A stretch of DNA of 64,000 nucleotides. Origin: UBA8389 sp035719105. Lineage in GTDB: Bacteria; Bacteroidota; Bacteroidia; Bacteroidales; UBA1402. A program made the translations under genes and the position numbers. Below are positions 17,929 to 26,755 of the stretch, in pieces (position 1 is the stretch's first letter; each line of letters opens with the position of its first letter). The notes under the pieces are model-generated. The model worked only from the letters and a program-made list of their open reading frames with translations, did no database searches and had not been told where the DNA came from. The stretch covers positions 186,001-250,000 of the forward strand of contig DASTGN010000006.1 of assembly GCA_035719105.1 (NCBI GenBank). The letters are read 5' to 3'.

Positions 17929-17936
17929 CAAAGATA
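17929..17936 (-). promoter_or_regulatory. -7 box of GHL10 gene
   Basis: On the minus strand this reads TATCTTTG, an exact TAnnTTTG box, 27 bases before the ATG at 17901. It lies back to back with the uvrA promoter. Confidence 0.55.
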
Positions 17937-17957
17937 GTTTTTTCGGTCATAAATCCG

Positions 17958-17965
17958 TATTTTTG
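17958..17965 (+). promoter_or_regulatory. -7 box of uvrA
   Basis: TATTTTTG fits TAnnTTTG and lies 19 bases before the uvrA ATG, implying a very short leader. Confidence 0.5.
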
Positions 17966-17984
17966 TCGGTTCATAACGCAACGG

Positions 17985-20834
17985 ATGGCAGTAGATAAAT
18001 ACATCGAAATTAAGGGAGCAAGGGTTAACAACCTGAAAAACGTAGACGTTCGAATCCCTCGCAATCAATTAGTCGTCATTACAGGTTTATCCGGCTCCGG
18101 AAAATCTTCACTTGCATTTGACACGCTGTACGCTGAAGGGCAACGCCGCTACGTGGAAAGCATTTCCTCCTATGCCCGACAGTTCCTCGGACGCATCGAA
18201 AAGCCAGAAGTGGACTTCATCAAAGGCATTCCACCTGCCATCGCGCTCGAGCAAAAGGTAAATACCCGGAATCCGCGTTCAACCGTTGGAACTTCTACCG
18301 AAATATACGACTACCTTCGAATGCTTTATGCCCGAATCGGCAAAACCTACTCGCCGATTTCGGGAGAATTGGTGCAGAAACACCAAGTGGAGGACGTTAT
18401 GCATTATTTGTTTGGTTTCCCGGAAGAGTACCAATTTTATGTGCTTTGCCCCGTTATCGTCCCCGATGGCCGCAGCTTGACCTTTCAGCTGGAAATGTTG
18501 CTCAAACAGGGCTTTACAAGGGTGGAAGCGAATGGTCAACTGCATCGCATCGAAGATCTTGTCCCCGTTGGAGGATCGAACGACCCGACGGTACTCACCG
18601 AATCCGAAATTCTTAAAAATTGCCCTCCCGACTCCTTGTTCCTGCTCATCGACCGTATGAGCATCCCCACCGACAAAGCCGGAAGAAGCCGGGTGACGGA
18701 TTCCATCGAGACCGCTTTTTACGAAGGGCAGAATAGTTGTTTCATCCGCATGTTCGACGAACAAGGCGATTCCGAATTAAAACCGTTTTCCAAGCAATTT
18801 GAAGCCGATGGTATGCTTTTTGATGAGCCCACCGACGACTTGTTCAACTTCAATTCCCCGTTGGGTGCCTGCCCAGTGTGCGAAGGCTATGGCAAGGTCA
18901 TCGGCATTGACGAAGACCTGGTGGTGCCCAATAAATCGCTTTCCATTTACGATGAGGCCATTTTTTGCTGGCGCGGTGAAAAAATGAGCGAATGGAAAGA
19001 TGAACTGGTTCACAATGCCATCAAGTTCGATTTCCCGGTTTTCCGCCCATGGTACCAACTCACGCCCGAAGAACGTAAGTTGGTTTGGACGGGCAACCAA
19101 TATTTCCACGGGCTGAACGACTTTTTCAAGATGCTGGAAGAGAATCAATATAAGATTCAGTATCGAGTCATGCAAGCGCGATACCGTGGAAAAACGCTAT
19201 GTCCCGAATGCCACGGAACCCGACTTAAAAAACCCGCCTCTTTTGTAAAAGTAGGCTCCAAAGCCATTTCGGAACTGGTCGATTTGCCCATTCAAAAATT
19301 AAAGGCGTTTTTTGAATCGTTGGAACTGAATGAAACCGACACGTTGGTTTCCAAGCGGTTGTTGTTGGAAATTACCAGCCGAATTCAATTCTTATTGGAC
19401 GTGGGGTTGGGTTATCTGACGTTGAACCGTTTGTCTTCCTCGCTTTCGGGTGGCGAAAGTCAACGTATCAATCTCTCCACTTCCTTAGGAAGCAGTTTGG
19501 TCGGTTCCCTTTATATTTTGGACGAACCCAGCATTGGTCTGCATTCTCGCGACACGTACCTCTTAGTCAGAGTCTTGAGACAACTGCAAGAAATTGGAAA
19601 CACGGTGGTGGTGGTCGAACACGACGAAGAAATCATGCGCGCTTCCGATTACCTCATTGATATAGGCCCCGATGCAGGTCGTTTGGGTGGTGAAGTGGTT
19701 TATCAGGGATCCACCAAGGATTTGCTTGCTTCTTCCAACGACACGCTCAATGACCGAAGTTATACGCTGAAATACCTGACAGGCGCCGAAAAAATCCCAG
19801 TGCCTGCGATGCGACGTTCCTGGAACAGTTACATCGAGGTATTGGCAGCCAATCAAAACAACCTGAAGAACATCAACGTGAAGTTTCCGTTGCATGTGTT
19901 GACCGTGGTTACCGGGGTGAGCGGGTCGGGCAAGTCTTCTTTGGTACGTGATATTTTTTATGCTGCCGTCAATCGTTATTTCGGTGGAAACGTGGATAAA
20001 GCCGGTTCATTCGGTGAGCTGAAAGGTGACTTGCACACCGTCAAAGAAATCGAGTTCGTCGATCAGAATCCCATTGGAAAGTCTTCCCGTTCAAACCCAG
20101 TAACTTACCTGAAGGCGTACGACGAAATTCGAAAACTTTATTCCGACCAGGCTTTATCCAAACAAATGGGTTACACCGCCTCGTATTTTTCGTTTAACGT
20201 GGCCGGTGGTCGCTGCGACGAATGCCAAGGAGAAGGCACAATCACGGTGGAAATGCAGTTTATGGCCGATCTGATTTTGCCTTGCGAGTCTTGCCACGGC
20301 AAGCGGTTCAAACAGGATATTCTTGATGTTCATTATCGGGATAAAAGCATCGCGGATGTGTTGGATATGACGGTGAATCAGGCTATGACCTTTTTTAGCG
20401 AGCACGTTGGTTCCACCGAGAAGAAGATTCTGAAGCGGCTGAAACCGTTGCAGGACGTTGGTTTGGGTTACATCAAGCTCGGGCAGTCTTCTTCAACGCT
20501 TTCGGGCGGTGAAAGCCAGCGGGTCAAGTTGGCCTTCTTCCTGAGTGCCGACCACACCGATTCGTCCATCTATGTTTTTGACGAACCGACAACCGGTTTG
20601 CATTTCCACGATATCCGAATTCTGATGGATGCCTTCAATGCCTTGATTGCCAAAGGCCATACCGTCATTATCATCGAGCACAACATGGAGGTGATCAAGA
20701 ACGCCGACCACATCATTGACCTTGGTCCCGAAGGAGGCGACAAAGGCGGTTTCGTCGTTTTTGAGGGAACACCCGAAGATCTGTTGAACTGTGCCGAAAG
20801 CTATACTGGACAGTTCCTAAAAGCACACTTGTAA
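17985..20834 (+). CDS. uvrA: Excinuclease ABC subunit A
   Basis: The damage-recognition ATPase of nucleotide excision repair, 949 residues, the usual length. It has two ABC modules. Walker A motifs are GLSGSGKSSLAFDT near residue 35 and GVSGSGKSSLVRDI near 645. The signature LSGGESQR occurs in both halves, each followed by an acidic Walker B (LYILDEPSIGLHS, IYVFDEPTTGLHF). Zinc-binding cysteine sets are CPVCEGYGK with CPECHGTR in the first half and CDECQGEG with CESCHGKRF in the second. It acts as a dimer in the cytoplasm with UvrB. The next gene (CE12-CE8) starts 17 bases after the stop, so readthrough is possible, although the functions are unrelated. Confidence 0.98.
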   Translation: MAVDKYIEIKGARVNNLKNVDVRIPRNQLVVITGLSGSGKSSLAFDTLYAEGQRRYVESISSYARQFLGRIEKPEVDFIKGIPPAIALEQKVNTRNPRSTVGTSTEIYDYLRMLYARIGKTYSPISGELVQKHQVEDVMHYLFGFPEEYQFYVLCPVIVPDGRSLTFQLEMLLKQGFTRVEANGQLHRIEDLVPVGGSNDPTVLTESEILKNCPPDSLFLLIDRMSIPTDKAGRSRVTDSIETAFYEGQNSCFIRMFDEQGDSELKPFSKQFEADGMLFDEPTDDLFNFNSPLGACPVCEGYGKVIGIDEDLVVPNKSLSIYDEAIFCWRGEKMSEWKDELVHNAIKFDFPVFRPWYQLTPEERKLVWTGNQYFHGLNDFFKMLEENQYKIQYRVMQARYRGKTLCPECHGTRLKKPASFVKVGSKAISELVDLPIQKLKAFFESLELNETDTLVSKRLLLEITSRIQFLLDVGLGYLTLNRLSSSLSGGESQRINLSTSLGSSLVGSLYILDEPSIGLHSRDTYLLVRVLRQLQEIGNTVVVVEHDEEIMRASDYLIDIGPDAGRLGGEVVYQGSTKDLLASSNDTLNDRSYTLKYLTGAEKIPVPAMRRSWNSYIEVLAANQNNLKNINVKFPLHVLTVVTGVSGSGKSSLVRDIFYAAVNRYFGGNVDKAGSFGELKGDLHTVKEIEFVDQNPIGKSSRSNPVTYLKAYDEIRKLYSDQALSKQMGYTASYFSFNVAGGRCDECQGEGTITVEMQFMADLILPCESCHGKRFKQDILDVHYRDKSIADVLDMTVNQAMTFFSEHVGSTEKKILKRLKPLQDVGLGYIKLGQSSSTLSGGESQRVKLAFFLSADHTDSSIYVFDEPTTGLHFHDIRILMDAFNALIAKGHTVIIIEHNMEVIKNADHIIDLGPEGGDKGGFVVFEGTPEDLLNCAESYTGQFLKAHL

Positions 20835-20851
20835 TTTTAAACCGAAAAACC

Positions 20852-22492
20852 ATGAAATGCATCCAATCTCTGTTGGTTTTTGCAGGAATCCTGCTGTTAT
20901 TCGGCTTCGCGCCCGAGAAAAAAATCACGATTTTCACCATTGGCGATTCCACCTGTGCCAACAAAACGCTTGCCAATCAAGCACTTGAAAGAGGTTGGGG
21001 GCAGGCCTTGTCCAGTTTCTTTGATGAGCGCTATGTCGTGGTCGACAACCACGCACAAAATGGGCGCAGCAGTCTGAGTTTCCTCAACGAAGGGCGTTGG
21101 AAACCCATTTTGGACAAGATTCAGAAAGGCGATTATGTGCTCATCCAGTTCGGACACAACGACGAAAAACCTGATTCAACCCGTCATACCGATCCCGAAA
21201 CCACCTACAAGGAGATTCTGAAAAAATATGTCGTCGAAACCCGTGAAAAGGGCGGAATTCCCGTCTTGATCACGTCCATGGTACGCCGCAATTTCAATGA
21301 ACAGGGTCAATTGGTCGAAACCCATGGAGATTATCCCAAAGCGGTTCGGGAACTGGCCGCCGAATTAAAAGTGATTTTGGTTGACCACAACCTTTCCAGC
21401 AAGGCGTTGGTTCAAAACTTGGGCCCAGACAGCTCCAAATCCTTGTTCATGTGGGTGGAAAAGGGCACCAATCCTGCCGCTCCCGAAGGCAAACAGGACG
21501 ATACGCATTTGCGTGCCGCAGGAGCCCGAGCCATGGCCAGGCTGGTTGTGAACGAACTTACCGAAAAAATACCCGAACTGAAAAAATACGTTTTGAACAG
21601 CGATTTCGTGGTAGCCAAAGATGGTAGCGGGGACTTCATGACGGTGCAGGAAGCGGTGAATGCAGTGCCTGTCAATCGAAAAACGCGTACGACTATTTTT
21701 ATCCGCAAAGGCATTTACAAGGAACGGGTGGTCATACCTGAAACACAGACCAACCTTTCATTCGTTGGTGAAAGTCAAACCGAAACTATCTTAACGTTCG
21801 ACAATTTCGCAAACCGAAAGACCGTTTTGGGCGAGAATATGGGCACCTCCGGTTCATCCAGCCTTTACATTTATGCGAACGGCTTCGAAGCTTCGAACAT
21901 GACCTTCGAAAACAGTGCTGGAAACGTTGGTCAAGCGGTTGCCGTCTTTGTGGCAGGGGACCAGATTGTTTTCAGACATTGCCGTTTCCTCGGAAACCAG
22001 GACACCTTATATACATGGGGTAAATCGAGCCGGCAATATTATGAGGAATGCTACATCGAAGGCACTGTGGATTTCATTTTCGGCAGTTCCACCTGCGTTT
22101 TTGATCGTTGTGAAATTCATGCCAAGCGTTCCGGCGGTTACCTCACTGCAGCCTCCACCCCAGAAGGCACTGCTTACGGCTATGTTTTCCTGAACTGTAA
22201 ACTGACTGCCGATGAGGGTGTTAAGGATGTGTATCTGGGACGTCCCTGGCGTCCTTACGCCAAAACGGTGTACCTCGATTGTGAAATGGGCAGCCACATC
22301 AAACCGGAGGGTTGGCACAACTGGGGCAAACCCGAAGCAGAAAAATCAACCTTTTATGCGGAATTTCCTTCCAAGGGCGTCGACGTTAGGGCTCGTGTCC
22401 CCTGGTCGCATCAACTTACTAAAAAGCAAGCAGAATCCTTCACCATCAAAAAAATGCTTGGTGACCGTGACGGCTGGAACCCTGTTCAATGA
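20852..22492 (+). CDS. Fused pectin esterase: CE12 acetylesterase plus CE8 pectin methylesterase
   Basis: A 546-residue secreted enzyme. After a signal peptide comes an SGNH hydrolase of the rhamnogalacturonan acetylesterase type, with IGDSTCAN (catalytic Ser), NGRSS, QFGHND and the late DDTHLRAAGA (Asp-His pair), residues about 23-235. A right-handed beta-helix pectin methylesterase follows (about 250-540). It has GQAVAVFV, FLGNQDTLY, VDFIFGSS (catalytic Asp) and YLGRPWRPYA, the four hallmark blocks of CE8. The product would remove acetyl and methyl esters from pectin, exposing it to lyases and hydrolases such as the GH105 nearby. It overlaps the downstream exonuclease start by four bases (ATGA), an odd partner, and follows uvrA closely. 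Confidence 0.94.
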   Translation: MKCIQSLLVFAGILLLFGFAPEKKITIFTIGDSTCANKTLANQALERGWGQALSSFFDERYVVVDNHAQNGRSSLSFLNEGRWKPILDKIQKGDYVLIQFGHNDEKPDSTRHTDPETTYKEILKKYVVETREKGGIPVLITSMVRRNFNEQGQLVETHGDYPKAVRELAAELKVILVDHNLSSKALVQNLGPDSSKSLFMWVEKGTNPAAPEGKQDDTHLRAAGARAMARLVVNELTEKIPELKKYVLNSDFVVAKDGSGDFMTVQEAVNAVPVNRKTRTTIFIRKGIYKERVVIPETQTNLSFVGESQTETILTFDNFANRKTVLGENMGTSGSSSLYIYANGFEASNMTFENSAGNVGQAVAVFVAGDQIVFRHCRFLGNQDTLYTWGKSSRQYYEECYIEGTVDFIFGSSTCVFDRCEIHAKRSGGYLTAASTPEGTAYGYVFLNCKLTADEGVKDVYLGRPWRPYAKTVYLDCEMGSHIKPEGWHNWGKPEAEKSTFYAEFPSKGVDVRARVPWSHQLTKKQAESFTIKKMLGDRDGWNPVQ

Positions 22493-23007
22493 ATACGTTT
22501 GCTGCCATCGATTTTGAAACGGCTAACAACAACCGGGCCAGTGTCTGCAGTGTAGGCATTGTGATTGTTCGTGACGGGGTCGTTGTGGAGACATTCTACA
22601 GCCTGATCAAACCGGTTCCCAATTATTATAGTTATTGGAATACGAAGGTGCACGGCTTAACCGCTCTGGATACCAACGATGCTCCCGAATTCCCGGAAGT
22701 TTGGGCAAAAATCGCTTCAAAATTGGAAGGCATGATTTTGGTGGCTCACAACAGTCCCTTCGACGAAGGTTGCCTGAAAGCCGTTCATGCGTGGTACGAT
22801 TTGGCTTATCCCAACTATGAGTTTCGTTGCACTTGCCGAGCCTCTCGCAGAGCATTTCCTCACTTGGTCAACCATCAACTGCACACCGTCTCCGATCATT
22901 GCGGTTTTGACTTACGCCATCATCATCATGCCTTGGCCGATGCAGAAGCCGCAATGGTGATCTATTTGTATATACATGAAAATCACCCTGATAACCCATA
23001 TTTATGA
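22489..23007 (+). CDS. DEDDh 3'-5' exonuclease (DNA polymerase III epsilon-like)
   Basis: A 172-residue single-domain exonuclease. Exo I is FAAIDFETANN (Asp and Glu ligands), exo II is VAHNSPFDEGCL, and exo III is HHHALADAEAAM (catalytic His and Asp). It lacks other polymerase III domains, so it is a stand-alone RNase T/DnaQ-like enzyme, probably in DNA repair or RNA processing. It starts inside the stop of the CE12-CE8 gene (ATGA overlap), which suggests translational coupling. A degraded copy of its C-terminal 24 codons lies 720 bases downstream. Confidence 0.88.
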   Translation: MNTFAAIDFETANNNRASVCSVGIVIVRDGVVVETFYSLIKPVPNYYSYWNTKVHGLTALDTNDAPEFPEVWAKIASKLEGMILVAHNSPFDEGCLKAVHAWYDLAYPNYEFRCTCRASRRAFPHLVNHQLHTVSDHCGFDLRHHHHALADAEAAMVIYLYIHENHPDNPYL

Positions 23008-23123
23008 CGTTTGCTGGGTGGAATTGGCTATGATCTCTCTGCAAAAGGAAAAACACGAACAGTCAACTCCATAAACCTTTCATTAACGAATTCTTTTTCA
23101 TTTATCTTTTGGGGATTAAAAGT

Positions 23124-23510
23124 TTAATACCCTCCTGCACCTCCTGCTGGTGCCACATACGCAGTTACGATAACTTTTGCTATCATACTGGGATGAATGC
23201 TACAATAGTAATTAATGGTTCCAACGGAATTAAAAGTATAACTATACGATTTGTTGGTGGTTAAATTTCCACTATTTAAAACGCCATTGCTACTGGTTAC
23301 CGTGTGTACCATTGCATCCTTATTAACCCACGTGACAGTTGTCCCAGAAGTAACGGTCAGAGTGGCGGGTGAAAAGGCCATATTTTTAATAGTTACCTGA
23401 TTTACAGTGGGTACATTAGTGTTGGAGCAACCTATTAAAAAAAGGACTAGTACTACTACAGGAAAAATATAAAAACGATGTTTTTTTTCATTTCTGTTTG
23501 AAGTTTTCAT
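23124..23510 (-). CDS. Cupredoxin (plastocyanin-like) lipoprotein
   Basis: A 128-residue protein with a lipoprotein signal ending FLIGCSN. The rest is one small blue-copper fold: IKNMAFSPATLTV, TVTWVNKDAMVHTV (first His ligand), then YYCSIHPSM (Cys, His and Met ligands). All four type-1 copper ligands are therefore present. It is probably a periplasmic electron carrier anchored to a membrane. It is alone on the minus strand, with no oxidase beside it. A short Gly/Ala-rich tail closes the protein. The flanking spacers contain the two copies of the exonuclease tail, so the gene may sit in an inserted segment. Confidence 0.88.
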   Translation of the reverse strand: MKTSNRNEKKHRFYIFPVVVLVLFLIGCSNTNVPTVNQVTIKNMAFSPATLTVTSGTTVTWVNKDAMVHTVTSSNGVLNSGNLTTNKSYSYTFNSVGTINYYCSIHPSMIAKVIVTAYVAPAGGAGGY

Positions 23511-23729
23511 AGCTGCTGTTTTTTTTACTGAAGTTAAATTTTTAACTGTTAAGTTTAATCATTTACTAAAGCACAGTCCAATGGAAACTATTGTCATCAC
23601 AAATCGCTCATTTTTATTTATCAGTTTATAGATGATATCAATATCATACAGCATAGGGGGCGATAATGACTGATTTCTAGGTATTTGTGTGGATTTACTA
23701 ATGTTTTTTGGATGGAACGACAGTCGGCT

Positions 23730-23804
23730 GCATTGGCTGATGCGGAGACCGCAATGGCGATCTATTTATATTTACTAGAAAACCACCCAAGTCTCTGCGA
23801 CTAA
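23730..23804 (+). pseudogene. Degenerate C-terminal fragment of a DEDDh exonuclease
   Basis: Twenty-four codons plus a stop read ALADAETAMAIYLYLLENHP..., closely matching the end of the exonuclease gene at 22489-23007 (ALADAEAAMVIYLYIHENHP). No upstream part of the gene is present. The stretch 23511-23827 otherwise holds only AT-rich spacer. Confidence 0.7.
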
Positions 23805-23827
23805 AATTAACCTGACGGTGTTCTCAG

Positions 23828-24988
23828 TTATTTTTTATTTCTATTTTCAACAATCCATGTTGCCCAGAGGAAAGAAGATATCACCTCCTGACCATTCATT
23901 TTCTTAGGACGCGTCACATAGGTTTCATAATCTGTTTGGATTCCAAGACCATTGTTGGCATCATATAGATCGATCAGTCCATCGGTTGAACTGATTCTTG
24001 CTTTGGTCAATAAACCTTGATATCCTTTATCTATGGTGTTTTTATAGGTGTTTTCTGAAATCAGGCCAAGCTCAATAGCACGCTGCATGGCAAATATAAA
24101 CATGCCACTTCCTGAGGTCTCGTTCCAATTCCCGGGCTGATCGCCCTTATCCACAACCTGAAACCATAGTCCGGTCTGAGCATCCTGAGTCTTTTTCAGT
24201 CCTGCCATCAGCTCTTGGGTGATCCTTACAAGTGTTTGATATTGAGGATGATTTTTAGGAAAGATTTCCAGCGTTTCAACAAGAATAAGCGCATACCATC
24301 CCAAGCCTTCACTCCATACCTCAGGTGCCAAACCAGTTTCACGATTGGCCCAGCGAGCATCTTTGTCTTCATCCCAACCATGATAGAGCAGGCCTGAATT
24401 TCCTTTTATCAAGTGCGTGTGCATACCGATGATTTGTCTGGCTGCTTCGTTGAAGCAATACTCTGAATCTCCGATATAACGTCCGTATTTGGTGAGGAAC
24501 ATTTGTCCCATAAATACACCATCCACCCAAATTTGTCCGACCGTACCCCGTCCATGCCAGAAGATGCTGTCTGAGGTTCGGGGATAATCATTATAACTTT
24601 TTCTGATTATATCGGCAGCTTTCCTGAATTTCTCTTCTTTGGTCTGCTGATAAGCCCAGACAATAACAGCTCCTGCCATCATGTCATCCATGCTACGACC
24701 TTTGAAGTAAACCAGACTCCCGTCGGGACGAACCACTTCGTTGGCCCAGTTAATCATATAATCATAATATTTCTGTTCACCGGTGGAACGCCAGAGTTTA
24801 TCAATTCCCATCAGAAAATACCCCTGCGGGTAACACCACGGCTTAAAAGGTATGGTTAATGCAGAAGGATATCTGGTCATTACTGTTTGGGCTATCCCTT
24901 GCGATCGTTGTTGCGGGAGGTTCCCGGGAAGTTGCGCAACAGTCAGCAGGGATACCAACCAAAAAACCAGTGTTATAGCGTTTTTCAT
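23828..24988 (-). CDS. GH105 unsaturated rhamnogalacturonyl hydrolase
   Basis: A 386-residue secreted (alpha/alpha)6-barrel enzyme of family GH105 (YteR/YesR type). It removes the unsaturated uronic acid left by pectin lyases from the non-reducing end of rhamnogalacturonan oligosaccharides. Visible motifs include WCYPQGYFLMGIDKLWRS, SMDDMMAGAVIVWAY, IWVDGVFMGQMFLTKYG, LLYHGWDED and LAPEVWSEGLGWYALILVE, the substrate-binding walls of the family. The ATG at 24988 (MKNAITLVFWLVSLLTVAQ) gives a proper signal peptide. The frame is open further upstream, but that extension lacks one. It is transcribed toward the cupredoxin gene and divergently from the DUF362 gene. Confidence 0.92.
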   Translation of the reverse strand: MKNAITLVFWLVSLLTVAQLPGNLPQQRSQGIAQTVMTRYPSALTIPFKPWCYPQGYFLMGIDKLWRSTGEQKYYDYMINWANEVVRPDGSLVYFKGRSMDDMMAGAVIVWAYQQTKEEKFRKAADIIRKSYNDYPRTSDSIFWHGRGTVGQIWVDGVFMGQMFLTKYGRYIGDSEYCFNEAARQIIGMHTHLIKGNSGLLYHGWDEDKDARWANRETGLAPEVWSEGLGWYALILVETLEIFPKNHPQYQTLVRITQELMAGLKKTQDAQTGLWFQVVDKGDQPGNWNETSGSGMFIFAMQRAIELGLISENTYKNTIDKGYQGLLTKARISSTDGLIDLYDANNGLGIQTDYETYVTRPKKMNGQEVISSFLWATWIVENRNKK

Positions 24989-25154
24989 AGTAGGGATTAA
25001 AAAATTTCCGCTAAAGTAGAGAAGTTTTTTGACATGTGTTTCATCAAGTAAATTTCTTTTTATATGGGATAAAATTGATAGTATTTGATTCAATGCTATC
25101 AGTGTGAAATATAAAATACTCATTACATTTATGAAATGTAAAACTTGATAGAAT

Positions 25155-26729
25155 ATGAAAAGAGTTTATCAGTATTTTCTTAGAAAAACAAATGAATGTC
25201 ATTCTTCCAAATGGTATCGAACTTTGCTTTTCTGGGGACTGGGTATTTCGTCTGTTCTTTGGTTTTTAATTCGTGTGATTCCAAAACCATCCCGGGCTTC
25301 TTATCCCTGTATGCAGGCAGCTGCACCAGTGATGTCGGGTTTTGTACTTTATCTGCTTTCGTTTACAGGAGCGTGGTTTGGTTACCGAAAACTGATTTCC
25401 AATTTAAAAAAACATAAATACGTGTGGGCGGGAGCTTTTTTTGCTGTCGCGCTTTTTTTTACAGGGATGGTTCTGGTAGTGAATAGTCCAGAACTTTTAG
25501 CGCAGGTCGTGCTTATCGACCATAATCCTCAGATGGCCTGGGGAAAAAATAACCCGGTGGGAGAGGCCAAGGGCATCAACCCCGGTCGCGTGGTATGGGC
25601 TCATGCTCCCGGGGCAGCTGACTGGGATCAAAAAAATGGATTTTGGTTTGAAAATGGCTGGAATAATCAGGAGGATGCAGATTGGTTGATTCAATCTTCT
25701 TTGTTGTCTTTGACTGGTGACAAAAATGAGAAAGCAGCTTGGAAATCGCTTTTTGTATATTTCAATGAGCAGCATAATAAAGGCCGCAAGCCTTATAAAA
25801 AAGGGGAAAAAATTGCGATCAAGATCAATCAAAACAATACTTTCTCGCATGAGGATGGCGAACAATTGAATGCCTCACCACACTTGGTCCTTTCTTTACT
25901 TCGCAGTTTAGTGAATGAAGGTGGTGTTCCTCAGAAACAGATTACGGTTTTTGATGCTAGTCGTTTTATTACAAATGCACTTTACAATAAATGTCATGCG
26001 GAGTTTCCCGATGTCATCTATCTTGAAAATGAAGGTGGTGAAGGTAGAACCAAATCAACCTACACTTCAAACGCCATTCCTTATTCTGAAGATAATGGAA
26101 ATCTTGCGAAGGGCTTGGCCAACTGTGTTATAGAAGCCGATTATCTGATAAACATGGCCTTGTTAAAAGGACACGGCGGACAGGGGGTAACGCTTTGCGC
26201 AAAAAATTGGTATGGAACGACGGACATCAACAGGGACTTCCGAAAGAATGCACACAATAACTTCAACCAGGATCGTGGGGGAAAACCTCGGTATATGACT
26301 TTTACAGATTTTATGGCTCATAAAGATCTCGGACAGAAAACAATGCTTTTTCTTATTGATGCCCTTTATGGTTCTGAAAAAGTAAATGGTGCTCCTTCCG
26401 CTAAATGGAAAATGGCGCCGTTTAATAACAGCTGGCCTTGTTCTCTTTTTGCTTCGCAAGATCCTGTGGCCATAGATGCGGTGGGCATTGATTTCCTATG
26501 TGCTGAATTTCCACAGATGGCCGATGTGGATTATTGTGATATGTATTTGGTTGAAGCTGCGATGGCGAATCACCCGTTGTCCGGTACATTTTACGACCCG
26601 GAAAGAGACGGTACCCGTGTTGCCGGTAGTCTTGGCGTATTGGAACATTGGAACAACCCGATCGATAAAAAATACAGCCGTAATCTGGGTAATGGCAAAG
26701 GAATTGAACTGGTCTATACCCGTAAATAA
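25155..26729 (+). CDS. DUF362 protein with N-terminal membrane segments
   Basis: A 524-residue protein. Residues about 20-115 contain three hydrophobic segments (LLFWGLGISSVLWFLIRV, AAPVMSGFVLYLLSFTGA, WAGAFFAVALFFTGMVLVV). The remainder is a DUF362 domain (KKGEKIAIKINQNNTF, LLKGHGGQGVTLCAKNWYG, FASQDPVAIDAVGIDFL). Classical DUF362 proteins carry a ferredoxin-like cluster domain. No CxxCxxC cluster motif is visible here, so redox chemistry is doubtful. The gene stands immediately upstream (17-26 bases) of the GH97-GH36-toroid set on the same strand and is likely in the same operon. Its function is unknown. Confidence 0.82.
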   Translation: MKRVYQYFLRKTNECHSSKWYRTLLFWGLGISSVLWFLIRVIPKPSRASYPCMQAAAPVMSGFVLYLLSFTGAWFGYRKLISNLKKHKYVWAGAFFAVALFFTGMVLVVNSPELLAQVVLIDHNPQMAWGKNNPVGEAKGINPGRVVWAHAPGAADWDQKNGFWFENGWNNQEDADWLIQSSLLSLTGDKNEKAAWKSLFVYFNEQHNKGRKPYKKGEKIAIKINQNNTFSHEDGEQLNASPHLVLSLLRSLVNEGGVPQKQITVFDASRFITNALYNKCHAEFPDVIYLENEGGEGRTKSTYTSNAIPYSEDNGNLAKGLANCVIEADYLINMALLKGHGGQGVTLCAKNWYGTTDINRDFRKNAHNNFNQDRGGKPRYMTFTDFMAHKDLGQKTMLFLIDALYGSEKVNGAPSAKWKMAPFNNSWPCSLFASQDPVAIDAVGIDFLCAEFPQMADVDYCDMYLVEAAMANHPLSGTFYDPERDGTRVAGSLGVLEHWNNPIDKKYSRNLGNGKGIELVYTRK

Positions 26730-26755
26730 TTATTCAAAAGCAATACGTGAAGAAC

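Noticed and set aside
24989..25123. N-terminal extension of the GH105 frame
   Set aside because: The extension is not conserved-looking and would bury the signal peptide that begins at 24988.
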